From contig CM060731.1 in NCBI GenBank assembly GCA_030704615.1, positions 72,582,756-72,646,755 of the forward strand: 64,000 nucleotides of DNA, read 5' to 3'. Both the position numbers and the translations under genes were made by a program. Position 1 is the stretch's first letter; each line of letters opens with the position of its first letter. The stretch is from Takakia lepidozioides. Its lineage: Eukaryota; Streptophyta; Takakiopsida; Takakiales; Takakiaceae. The notes beneath the pieces are model-generated. The model was not told the origin of the DNA. It worked only from the letters and a program-made list of their open reading frames with translations, and did no database searches. Positions 50,041 through 60,354 of this stretch are shown in pieces.

Positions 50041-50540
50041 AGAGGCATTGTGGAGATATCTTGGGGGGGGGAGAAGGGAGAACTAGGCTTATCCATTAAG
50101 CCTAAACTACCTAGTCTATGGAGGGTTGATGGGCATGATTCATGAAGCCGTGGAAAAAGTATGACTTACAACAACGAAGGGACGAGGAAGGACAGAGCCT
50201 CTTGGAGCCGCAAAAACAAAAAAAACGGATGCCTCTCCACTTCAACTTTTTTGAGACTTTTTCACAGATTTTTTTCCTTAGGGGATAGAGGCCATGGGAG
50301 ACTTTATTTGGAATTACTGTTTCCCTATGAACTCTTAGTTGCCACTGACTGCAAACTGCATATCATACTTTATTGCAAATCAATGTTGCTGCACGTTTGC
50401 TCTCAAGGCCCAATTTGTGGGCTCAATTCCATGCATGAACAATTTAAAAATGGTGTGAGACACCCTAGGTGGACCTGAGACCTGTCCCCTTTCTTTAAAC
50501 CAGATCCAACATCTGTGAAACATGAATCAAAAATCACTTT
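50041..50540. other. 3' flank of the decarboxylase gene
   Basis: No gene or recognised repeat. A purine-rich tract with a run of nine G occurs near 50065. The region should contain the 3' UTR of the decarboxylase transcript. Confidence 0.4.
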
Positions 50541-51154
50541 CTATGGTTGCCAGGTTACAATCTCCACGTCTGTTTTGCAGCCTGCCTTCACTTCTGTTTC
50601 GATCTTGTGTTGGTTGGCAGCCAAAAGATGAGCTGCCTCTAAGTGTATGGCTGCCCATGCGGCTTTCACATGTCGCCGCTGTGTTCGAGTAGACCCAACA
50701 GCAAAGCGCACAGTGTACACACCCCCTAACACCTGCATATTACCACCACCACTCAGTCCCTTCACACGGCCTATTGCCTATGACCACACATATAAGCACA
50801 ACAAATGCCGAACATCCCTTTTGACAGGGAAGAAAAAGCCCAGTCCCCCTCAGTGCCCAGGAGTTTTAAGTAGTTGAATCTCTCTCCCAATCTCATGTCC
50901 CTTGCACTTTGGGGGGCCCAAGGATTTGTGAATATCTATCCCATTCTTTCTGTCTCCCTCCCTCCACCCACTCCCAAAAGGTCTGAGGTTAGGTTGCAAA
51001 TCTGAGTCATGTCACATTCACTAGAAAATACTCCTTGACAGCTCCAACTATTACAGAACAAATCTTGCTAGTAGCCAATGAACTTCCAATATTGCAAAGG
51101 TGAGGAGTCTACCGTGTGGGTAACGAAGATGCTGCCTTTTCTGTTCAAAGCTTC

Positions 51155-51480
51155 TGTCAAGTTATTTTACCACTAGTGTGAAACTAGCTAGGAAATAGCT
51201 ATCTTTTACATATTGACATTTGGGATTGGCCCAAGTGTCAATCCAGGGGTCAAGGCAGATTTAGGCCCTGGAGTGGTTATCTTCACGGCAAGCGCGGGAG
51301 GCTCATCTTTCTCGAGTTGAGCCTCACCGCGCCTAGCTATGGCGCCGTAGTGTGGATTCCCCATGGCGTGGGGTGCACTTGGCTTGACTTGTATTTGAGT
51401 GATGAGGTTATATATGCATGAGTTTATGCTTCAGCTTTGTGAGCTCTCATGAGCTTGTGCTTGTATTCTTCTTCTTTATC
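51155..51480 (+). repeat. 5' terminal repeat (block B, 326 bp)
   Basis: This block matches 61246-61571 at every base compared. It begins TGTCAAGTTATTTTACC and ends cttcttctttatc. It contains a TATA box and so carries the element promoter. Unlike the 3' end, it is not followed by block A but by leader sequence. Confidence 0.92.
51408..51416 (+). promoter_or_regulatory. TATA box of the retroelement LTR
   Basis: The text ttatatatg within block B, repeated at 61499-61507, is the only strong TATA motif in the terminal repeat. Element transcripts would be expected to start about 30 bp downstream, near 51440. That would put the end of block B in the R region. Confidence 0.6.
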
Positions 51481-51496
51481 ACTCGAGAAAGATCAG

Positions 51497-51523
51497 CTCG
51501 TATCTATGAGTGCTAGATACGAG
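51497..51523 (+). other. Perfect stem-loop in the element leader
   Basis: The arms ctcgtatcta and tagatacgag are exact reverse complements of 10 bp around a 7-base loop. It lies 17 bp after block B, within the predicted transcript leader. Position and strength would suit an RNA packaging or dimerisation signal, but this is inference. Confidence 0.6.
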
Positions 51524-52159
51524 TTAGTTGTAGCACTTGTGGTTTTTGCTTGAGATTGAGAGAAACCAAGTTGTTATGCAAGGAGCACCATGGAACTCTT
51601 GGTTGTTAGAAGCGGAGGCGATGTGGGTTACGAGGTGGTAGACCTTGGCATTCGATCTTCAGCTTCAGAGATGAAAGCACCATGCTGCAGGTAACTCCAG
51701 AGCACCTTGATGGTTTCAGATTGTGTACATGCATGAGCAAGCACGATTGGGAAGAGGACCAGTCAAGAGCAGGTTATAGTGGCTTTGGTGGCAAAGCTGA
51801 GAACTGGACCTGGGAATGCGAGCTTTCATTGTGTGAAGGATTGCAAGACCAAGCGAAAGGGCTGATTTGGCTTGGGGCAAATCAATGCACTTTGTGGAGT
51901 ATGGTGAGATTGGGTTCCAATCTCGAGATTCAGCATTGAGAGGGCTCTTGTCATGGCAAGAGCAGGGCTGGAATAGGAGCTAAGAGGTGCGGCAAGGCCA
52001 TGGAATGTGCACCTGGGTTTCAGAGCTTGGAAGAAGAGCTCTTGCACCACAAAAGAAGTGTCTTGTGGCTGGAAATGTAAGCCTTAGGGTTTCAGGAGCT
52101 TGGCAAAGGCTGTGGAGTGCTTAGTCTTGTCTTAGAGAGCATCAAGGAGCCAAGGAGCC

Positions 52160-52570
52160 AAGATAGGGGGCTGATATCTCTTGTGTGAAGAGGTTGCATG
52201 TGTGGAGCATGTATTCAGCTCATTGAAGCTTCCATCTTCAAGCTTGGAGGGCAAGCAAGGAAGAGGGAAGGGCTGACTTCCCTTATGTGAGGGCAATGTA
52301 TGTGTGGAGCATGCTATCAGCCTGGTGAAGGCTTGCACTTTTAGGTGTGGGAGTGCAAGGAAGGAAGGAAGGGGCTGGTTTCCCTGTAGGGCATGTAGAG
52401 CATGCTTTCAGCCTGCTGAAGCTTGTATTTTCAGGTTTGTGGGTGCAAGAAATGAAGCAAAGGAGCTGATTCTCTTATGGTGAGAGTGGGGCATGTGTGG
52501 AGCATGCCTTCAGCCCATTGAGGCTCTTGTTTTCAAGCCTTAGAGAGCTAGAACGGAAGGTCTAGGGCTG
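52160..52570 (+). repeat. Leader tandem repeat, about 100-bp unit
   Basis: At least four imperfect units share the blocks ggctgattt or ggctggtttccct, catgtgtggagcatg (or close), ttcagcc..ttgaagctt and gcaaggaag. They lie in the untranslated leader of the retroelement. Open frames are short and not conserved between units. Confidence 0.75.
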
Positions 52571-53009
52571 GTTTCCACTTGGAGTGAAAGAAAAGCACTT
52601 GTAGGGCCTATGTGAGTTGGGGTTTCAACTTCAAGCTTGAAGGGAGCGCAACTCTTGAAGCAACAGATGTAGAGGGCTGGAATAGGCTCTAAGACAGATG
52701 TTATGGCCAATGAGAGTGCTTGAATGAGTGCTCACAAAGGCTGGGAACCAGCAGGGCTTGGTTGTTTGCCATTGAGTTTAGTGGCATGTTTGGGGAGGCT
52801 AAGTGAGAAAGAAGGCTTGGTTTGTGGCAACCACCTCATGGCTTAGGGCTACTATGGTGGTGTGTGGGAGCCGAAAGAGCAAGGATACCTTGCTGATTTC
52901 CTCACAGCCACCATAGCTCGGTGGAAAGAAGCCTAGAGTCCAAGAGACACAAACCCTAGCTTGGCGTGGCTAAACCCCTTGGAGAAATGGCTAAACTGCC
53001 AGAGCGGCC

Positions 53010-54690
53010 ATGTGTGGGGCTGTGACAGGCTGTGGCAAGCTGTGACAGGCTGTGCCCTGTGCCCTGTGGGGCTGTGACGGGCTGTGACGGGCTGTGACAG
53101 GCTGTGCCCAGTGGCCTGTGGGGCTGTGACGGGCTGTGATGGGCTGTGATGGGCTGTGACAGGCTGTGCCCTGTGCCCTGTGGGGCTGTGACGGGCTGTG
53201 TCAGGCTGTGACAGGCTGTGCCCAGTGGCCTTTGGGGCTGTGACGGGCTGTGCGGGGCTGTGACAGGCTGTGCCCTGAGGCCTGTGGGGCTGTGACGGGC
53301 TGTGACAGGCTGTGGCGAGCTGTGACAGGCTGTGCCCTGTGCCCTGTGGGGCTGTGACGGGCTGTGTCAGGCTGTGGCGAGCTGTGAGGGCTGTGACAGG
53401 CCGTGCCTGAGGCCTTTGAGGCTATGAGGGGCTGTGACAGGCCGTGCCTGAGGCCTTTGAGGCTGTGACGGGCTGTGAGGGGCTGTGACAGGCCGTGCCT
53501 GAGGCCTTTGGGGCTGTGACGGGCTGTGACGGGCTGTGACAGGCCGTGCCTGAGGCCTTTGGGGCTGTGACGGGCTGTGAGGGGCTGTGACAGGCTGTGC
53601 CCTGTGCCCTGTGGGGCTGTGACGGGCTGTGTCAGGCTGTGGCGAGCTGTGACGGGCTGTGACGGGCTGTGCCCAGTGGCCTGTGGGGCTGTGACGGGCT
53701 GTGACGAGCTGTGGCAAGCTGTGACAGGCTGTGATGGGCTGTGACAGGCTGTGCCCTGTGCCCTGTGGAGCTGTGACGGGCTGTGATGGGCTGTGACAGG
53801 CTGTGCCCTCTGGCCTGTGGGGCTGTGACGGGCTGTGACAGGCTGTGGCAAGCTGTGACAGGCTGTGATGGCTGTGATGGGCTGTGACAGGCTGTGCCCT
53901 GTGCCCTGTGGGGCTGTGACGGGCTGTGTCAGGCTGTGATAGGCTGTGTCAGGCTGTGACAGGCTGTGCCCAGTGGCCTTTGGGGCTGTGACGGGCTGTG
54001 CGGGCTGTGACAGGCTGTGCCCTGAGGCCTGTGGGGCTGTGACGGGCTGTGACAGGCTGTGCCCATGGCCTTTGGGGCTGTGACGGGCTGTGAGGGGCTG
54101 TGACAAGCAGTGCCCATGGCCTTTGGGGCTGTGACGGGCTGTGAGGGGCTGTGACAGGCCGTGCCCATGGCCTTTGGGGCTGTGACGGGCTGTGAGGGGC
54201 TGTGACAGGCCGTGCCTGAGGCCTTTGAGGCTGTGAGGGTTGTGAGGGGCTGTGACAGGCCGTGCCTGAGGCCTTTGAGGCTGTGACGGGCTGTGATGGG
54301 TTGTGGCAAGCTGTGACAGGCTGTGATGGGCTGTGACAGGCTGTGCCCTGTGCCCTGTGAGGCTGTGAGGGGCTGTGAGGGGCTGTGACAGGCCGTGCCC
54401 ATGGCCTTTGGGGCTGTGACGGGCTGTGAGGGGCTGTGATAGGCCGTGCCTGAGGCCTTTGAGGCTGTGAGGGGCTGTGAGGGGCTGTGACAGGCCGTGC
54501 TTGAGGCCTTTGAGGCTGTGACGGGCTGTGAGGGGCTGTGACAGGCCGTGCCTGAGGCCTTTGGGGCTGTGACGGGCTGTGAGGGGCTGTGAGGGGCTGT
54601 GACAGGCCGTGCCTGAGGCCTTTGAGGCTGTGACAGGCTGTGAGGGGCTGCGACAGGCTGTGCCTAGTGGCCTGTGGGACTGTGACGGCT
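53010..54690 (+). repeat. GC-rich minisatellite field in the element leader
   Basis: About 1.7 kb is built from short units of the type ggctgtgacgggctgtgac, arranged in higher-order blocks of roughly 60-100 bp separated by tgccctgtgccctgtgg, tgcccagtggcc or tgcctgaggcctttgagg spacers. The complementary strand is open for 524 codons because stop codons are rare in the unit. That frame reads as Ser-Gln-Pro/His-Ser-Pro repeats and is not supported as a gene. Confidence 0.93.
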
Positions 54691-55432
54691 GTGACCAGTG
54701 AGCTGTGTGGGCCTGTGCTGGTCTGTGGTGGACCGTGTTGACTTGTGGACGGCCTGTGCTGACTCGTGGAGGCACTGGTGGACTGCCTAAGGACTGGCAT
54801 GTGGTCTGGAAGGCCGAATTTTGAAGCTCGTGGAGGGCGGTTTGAGGAGTATCTTCATGATATTCCCATGGTCATGCAAGTGAGGGTAGAGAGGAGAGGC
54901 AGAGTGTTGGGATGAGAGCATGCTGGGGTTAGGCATTGCTTTAGCTTCTCTTCCTCGTAGTTTCCACCCTCTCATTAGGCCAAGACCTTTCCGTAGGTGG
55001 AGGCAAGAGTCAGTCCGGGTTTGGGCTGGGGTGTCCTTGCAGGAGCAACACCGTGGAGTTGTTTTTGGTGTGGGGGAGTTGTCGATCTGATTTCTTGTGT
55101 TTGGATCCCCTCCATACCTGCATGCTTGACTGTGCGCCATGCTAGTTTTGTGTGGGCGCTTGTTTTTATAGGTGATTGGTCCGGATTTGATCACCGGCCA
55201 GTCCTAGAGCATGCTGTCGATGGTGAGGCTAGGGTGATGACCAGCCAGACCATCATTGTTTCTCCTGTGGTGAGGTTGGAGGTGATGACCAGCCAACCAT
55301 ATGAGTGCTTGCGGTGGATGCAGGTACAGGTGTAGGCTATGTTAGGAACTTAGTATTCCAAACCATAAGCCGCAACAGGTTCTCTACCCGGTTACCTTGT
55401 GGAGAGGGGGTTAGGGACATGTTCATGACCGG

Positions 55433-56760
55433 TTGAGTGTCAACACGGAGGTGCCACTAGTTGCTGGGGATAGTGCCGGTTCGAGCACTAGCGATACTAG
55501 TGGGTACACGAGACGAGGTGTACGGTTTAGGCCACCTTCACCTCATGTGTCTTCCACGGAAGGTTCTGATTCGGATTGTGAATCAGGAGGACTCATACCG
55601 GCGGTGCAAGTTGTTTCTTTGCCATTGTTGTGGGACACAATGGAGGAGATGTATGGAGCTACCAAGGGCCACGAAGGTACTCTGGGGCGGTGGGCACCAT
55701 CGAGTTGGATGATTTTATCCAAGAGTTTGATAGTTGGTGTGATTTGCAGCAAATGCGCAATCCACAACTATTTACGCCTTTCATGGCATGGAAGGGGCTG
55801 TTTCAGCACCTTGAGGGGCCGCCTATGGATGATTACCATGAGTTCAGGCGGGGGCATGAGGTTGAGATCGAGGAGTGGAGGATGTACTGGTCACCCGACT
55901 ATGTCTCCATCACTAGGGGCACTAGAGCCACGAGGGCAGTGGCTACACCTGCCGCTGCACCGGCAGCTTCAGCAAGCAGCAGTGGGACTGGTGGTACAGT
56001 AGCTACGACGTCCACCCAAGCCACTACCGCACCAGCACTAGCACCCGTGCCTGCCTTCAACCCTGTTGTGGAGTTCTTCGAAGAGTTGAGAGGGAACTAC
56101 CAAGGGGTGAGGACAGAGAAGTTGCGGAGCTTGCAAGAGTTCCAACGGAAGCCGACCGAGAGCTTGAGGAAGGCTTTCACTCGCATGAGGCGCTTGATAA
56201 ATGTAACCCAAGGGGTTACGGAAGCTCAGGCAGTCCAATTCTGGTATGGGATATTGGACAAGGAGCTGAGGAGAAGGGTGCGGGATGCAACTCTCCTACA
56301 AGCGGCCCAACCCACCTTAGCAAATGTGTTTTTGCTGGCAGAGCGGATAGAGCTCAACATGGTGGAGGAACGAGTGGTCATGGTGGGATTTGCTAAGGAG
56401 ACACCACGGGGTAGTGGTGCTCCTAGCCAACCACTACCTCAACGTGGTCAAGGCAACAAGGGGGCTCAGGTGAAGCTCAGGGAAGGGCAGAGAGGACCTC
56501 AGATGCAGGGGTCTCTCTCTTCATTTGCTGGCCAACAACGGGCGGATGTGGTGTGTTGGACATGTGGAGGACCCCATGTCAAGAAGGATTGTCCAGAGGG
56601 AGGCAAAGGGCCGGCACATGCACAGCCTGCACAGTTACAGTGTGGGCATTGTGGCAAACACGGGCATGGAGAGGCTCAGTGTTATGGTTTGCATCCTGAG
56701 TTGCGCCCAGGCCAGTTCCAAGGGAACAATGGTGGCCGGGGGCGAGGTGGAGCAGCCTAG
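55433..56760 (+). CDS. Retroelement gag: capsid and two zinc knuckles
   Basis: The capsid-type domain includes TIELDDFIQEFDSWCDL and a later helical part (LRSLQEFQRKPTESLRKAFT, AVQFWYGILDKELRRRV), joined by an Ala/Thr-rich linker. Two nucleic-acid-binding knuckles follow: CWTCGGPHVKKDC (CX2CX3HX4C) and CGHCGKHGHGEAQC (CX2CX4HX4C), then a Gly/Arg-rich stretch. The frame starting at 55433 covers the acidic N-terminus, but the capsid is read in another frame (open from 55630), so a frame change lies near 55670-55690. The TAG at 56758-56760 is followed in the same frame by Gly/Gln/Arg-rich codons, so the original gag probably read through this position. Confidence 0.88.
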
Positions 56761-57660
56761 AGGGGACGAGGTGGCCAGCCACGAGGCCAAGGGCAAGCTC
56801 AACGTGGCCAAGGACGCGGAGGTCAGGGTGTTGACCAAGGCATGGCCAACCGGCTTCAGCAGCTAGAGCAGAGGCTCGCTGCCATGGCTACAGCTCAGGT
56901 GGTACCGGCTCTAAGGCCGGATGGTCCACCTCCTGCTCCTGAGGGAGGAGATATGGGAGGCATGGGATTCATGTGTGGAGCAGCACTACCACTAGTGCAG
57001 GTGGAGTCTGCTGCAGCCGTGACTCGAGGAGCAGCACGAGTTCCTGAGCCACGAGGTGCAGAGGTGGAGTTGGATCCACAGCGTGGGGAGGCAAGCCGTC
57101 AGGCTAGGCTTCCTCAGTCATTCACATTGGCGGAGACAGTGTCGACGCCATCCATGGCACCTAGTTCTCGCCCGACTGTTACCGAGGCGGAGGTTACTAT
57201 GCCATTGGGGAGAGCTACAAGGGTAGCACCACTACCTAGCGTTGCCAAGGCTACGGCAGCTAGTGTGCTGCTAGGAGCGGCCATATCTGTGTGCCAGGCT
57301 CCATTGTTCTCGGCTACCATGATTGCGACGCCGGGGGTAAGACCAGCTGAGGTGTTCAGGCTGGCAGCTACACTCTGTGAGAGTGGGGAGGTTACTTCAT
57401 CTTCTGCGGAGATAGTAGGAGGTGTAGTGCCGGAGGGATCCTCGGATTTGAGGGTTAAGACTGCCACGGCGGCGCCATGGCAAGCTGCAGCTGCCAGGTT
57501 GATGGAGCTGCCAGCTAGGCCAGCCATTGAGCGCGCCATGGTGACACCTGGAGTTGTCATGTTAGACAACCAGGATGGCATTTTTCTGTTTGAGTGGACC
57601 GGCAGGCAAGAGGTACCGGCCACTGCGGGTCTTGTTGGACTCGGGAGCTCAGCCATTGAT
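56761..57660 (+). CDS. Gag-pro linker region
   Basis: Same frame as gag after the TAG at 56758; the next Met is at 56842. The translation is a low-complexity Ala/Val/Pro/Glu-rich region of about 300 residues (ANRLQQLEQRLAAMATAQVV near its start) with no catalytic motif. The frame stays open to 57780, but from about 57590 the coding signal moves to the +1 frame, where the protease begins. A run of five T at about 57579 is near the change point. Function unknown. Confidence 0.6.
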
Positions 57661-58030
57661 GCTGGGCAGAGCTGCTATTGCAGGCTTGGGCCTCACGGAG
57701 GCGGATATGGAGCCTTGTCCTTTCCAGATACAGACGTCTTTGGGAGGATCGGAGCAGGCTCGGGGCATGACACGGCGTGAGTTGGCTATCAGACTACGGC
57801 CAGATCACCCCATTGTGACAGACGCAGTCTCATACGATGTCCTGGTTGGTGGGGCAGTGTTGTACCCCATGGGCTTCACCCTGGATTTTTGGGAGGAATC
57901 AGCTTCCTATAGGCCTGCATGGCAGTCAGGGGAGGGCCGGCGTGTGCAGCTCCCTGTGACGTTCATAGGAGGAGTTGCGGTTGCCCAGCGAGGCAAGATG
58001 CCGACACTAGCAGCATTCACAATGGCAGTG
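57575..58030 (+). CDS. Retroelement aspartic protease
   Basis: The retropepsin active-site motif RVLLDSGAQPLMLG is preceded by GKRYRPL and followed by hydrophobic strands (LAIRLRPDHPIVTDAVSYDV, LVGGAVLYPMGFTLDF). It is the processing protease of the polyprotein. It is read in the +1 frame relative to the gag-side frame, so it needs either a frameshift or an indel in this copy. The same frame continues without stop into the methyltransferase domain. Confidence 0.9.
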
Positions 58031-58289
58031 AGTTGGCCTAGAGAGTTGCTTGAGGGCAATGCTCATTCAGAGGATGTACCACCTCCGGGAGAGCAGGATG
58101 ACATGTATGGTATGGCGGAGTTGCCTACCATGGTTGCTCAGACTCCATTGTGGGGCACGAGCCAGGATTTGCAGCGGGATGCTGATCGACGGGTGCAACA
58201 AGCCTGGGTGGAGGCTTTTGTACCGTCAGGAGAGGAGGAGAGTGTGGGGATTGCACCAGGACCACCTCAATTGTCTCCATTGGACACCA

Positions 58290-58992
58290 CACCTATTGTG
58301 TGGCAGTATCCGGATGAAGGCATTTGTCTTCTGGACTTGTTTGGCGGGATCAGCACCGGATTGGCTGCTGTGTTACAAGCAGGTGTACGAGTTCGGCGTT
58401 ACCTGTATGTGGAGAGGGATGAGACTGCACGACGCGTTTCACTTCGCCATGTTGCTTAGTTGGTGCAGCGGTACCCTGAGTTGTTGTCGGTATCTGCAAT
58501 TCGTGGATATCAGCAGGCCTTGCCAGCAGACATTTCGTTGCTGGGGGCGCAGGATTTGGAGCGGGTTGGCTCCATTGATCTGGTAGTGGCAGGTTGGCCC
58601 TGCCAAGGGCATTCATCAGCTGGGCATGGCAATGGATTGCGAGACTCGAGGTCGGGTCTGTTTTGGGAGATGGTGCGGGTTTTGCGCCACTTGCAGCTTC
58701 ATCAAGCTGTATCTCCAGCATACATCTTGGAGAATGTGCCACTGATGGGCGATTCTCGGGCCAGGGTGATGGCCAGTGTGCATCAAGTCCGGTCGTGGCT
58801 TGGGTCAGCAGTGTTGCTAGATGCAGCTACAGTGGGGTCACGGGCTCATCGTCCACGGCTATGGTGGACTAACATGATGCCACCCGCACTGCTCAAGCGT
58901 GCATTTGATGGGGTGCAGCGGCCAGCACATCTCACAGTGGATAACATTCTGGACACAGGGAGGCAGTCTCAACGTGTGAGACACGATGACCG
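58290..58992 (+). pseudogene. C5 cytosine DNA methyltransferase domain in the retroelement
   Basis: Motifs appear in normal order in a single frame. Motif I: LLDLFGGISTGLAAVLQAG at about 58328, binding AdoMet. Motif II-like: YVERDETAR. Motif IV: GWPCQGHSSAG, with the catalytic Cys codon at 58601-58603. Motif VI: LENVP at 58727. Motif VIII-like: SRAHRPRLWW at about 58839. About 40 residues of target-recognition-like sequence follow. A TAG at 58457-58459 interrupts between motifs I/II and IV, and motifs IX-X are missing because of the junction with RNase H near 58990. It resembles eukaryotic DNMT3/DRM-like enzymes or phage/bacterial ones; the subfamily was not resolved. This copy should be inactive, but intact relatives would methylate cytosine in DNA. 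Confidence 0.9.
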
Positions 58993-58997
58993 TTCGC

Positions 58998-60354
58998 CCT
59001 TGTCACGGATCACCAGCCACTCAAGTGGTTGATGGAGTCAGACAAGCTTACGGGGAAGCTTGCACGGTGGGCACTTATACTCCAGGAGTATGACTTTCAG
59101 GTTGTGCATCGACCGGGTTTGGTCAATCGGGATGCGGATGGATTGAGTCGCAATCCATGCATGAGCCAGCAGGATGACACTGGAGCTCGGTGGCATGGTG
59201 AGACGGACGAGGAGATGGTGCCGGGATGGCACGCATCTGCATTTTTGTGTATCTTGGCATCGGGAGGTCAGATTGGACCTACAACAGGGATGACTGTAGA
59301 CGGAGTGTCTGAGGACCCTGAGGCTAGTGATGAGCTAGGTGGTGCCAGAGATATACATGAGGATTCGGCTGTGTTGGACTACCTCCGCACGGGAGACACG
59401 GCAGCCATTGTGACTGCCAGGGAGAGGGATCGGATCCTGCAACGAGCCAAGAGGTTCAAGTGGGAGGGGATACACCTACTTCGAGTGTGGGAGGGTGGTC
59501 GGGTGAGGATTGTGCCTCACCCCACACAGCGTGCACGGTTAGTGCGGCATGCCCATGAGGAGTTGGGGCATTTTGGAGTGCGACGCACTCACAGTTTACT
59601 GCAGGGGCAGTATTGGTGGCGTGGTATGCATACAGAGGTGCAACAGTTTGTGGCTAGGTGCATGGTGTGTGACAGGGTGCGTGCTTCGTTTAACGCCCCT
59701 ACACCACAGTTGCATCCTTTACCTATCATGGGATTGGGCTACAGATGGAGTCTTGACTTCGCAGGACCGTTGCCACTGACTATGCGCCACCACAGATATG
59801 TGTTGGTGATGGTGGAGCACTTCTCCAAGTGGATTGAGTTGGTTCCATTGCCTGACAAGGCTAGTGAGGGGGCTGCGTATGCATTCTTGGATCGTGTGCT
59901 TAGCCGATTTGGTGCTCCAGCTGAGGTACTCACGGACCAAGGGAGAGAGTTCTTGGGGGAGTTTCAGGCTTTGTGTGATAAAGCCTTGATAGACCACCGC
60001 ACCACTTCTCGGGATCATCCTGAGGCCGATGGCTTAGCAAAGAGAGTTGTTCAGATGGTGAAGAGGGGTTTGCGCAAGTATGGCTTGCAGAAGGGACACC
60101 TAGGAGATTGGGATCTTCAGGTTCCTTGGTTAGCCATGGGCTACCGGTTCAGCAAACAAGCATCACTTGCCTCCTTCTCACCATATTTCCTTCTCTTTGG
60201 CCGAGAGCCGGATTTGCCTGCAGCCATTCGTAGGGACACTGCTCAAGTCCTTAACCTTGACGATCCGGACGTGTGGGTACGTGCATGTGATCAGCGTGCA
60301 GAGTTGTTCAAGAAAGTCATGCCCATGGCTTTTGAGAACCTTGCCATTGCATAG
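58998..60354 (+). CDS. RNase H tail and integrase of the retroelement
   Basis: The frame opens in the RNase H C-terminus (VTDHQPLKWLM, KLTGKLARWALILQEYDFQV, VNRDADGLSR), with no upstream RT or RNase H core. The integrase has an H2C2 zinc site (HAHEELGH ... CMVCDR), then the catalytic Asp residues at 59755 (SLDFAGP) and 59935 (LTDQGREF). The Glu expected in DGLAERVVQ is Lys here (codon AAG, 60040-60042), so strand transfer should be lost. Later motifs (VPWLAMGYRFSKQASL, SPYFLLFGREPDLP) are normal. TAG at 60352-60354 ends the frame after NLAIA, where Gln is usual. Confidence 0.93.

Noticed and set aside
53010-54690. CRISPR-like array
   Set aside because: Units are contiguous and variable, with no unique spacers of constant length, and the DNA is plant nuclear.
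53201-54775. 524-codon open frame on the minus strand rich in His-Ser-Pro/Ser-Gln-Pro repeats
   Set aside because: It is the complement of a GC-rich minisatellite in the retroelement leader. Two other long frames overlap it, and its content only mirrors the DNA repeat.
57114-57656. 180-codon minus-strand frame opposite the gag-pro linker
   Set aside because: Shadow of the plus-strand coding bias; no motif, and the plus strand carries the retroelement polyprotein.
58290-58992. Bacterial DNA methyltransferase contamination or a free-standing host gene
   Set aside because: The domain is in frame with the retropepsin upstream and lies inside an insertion with a target duplication and matching LTR blocks, so it belongs to the retroelement.
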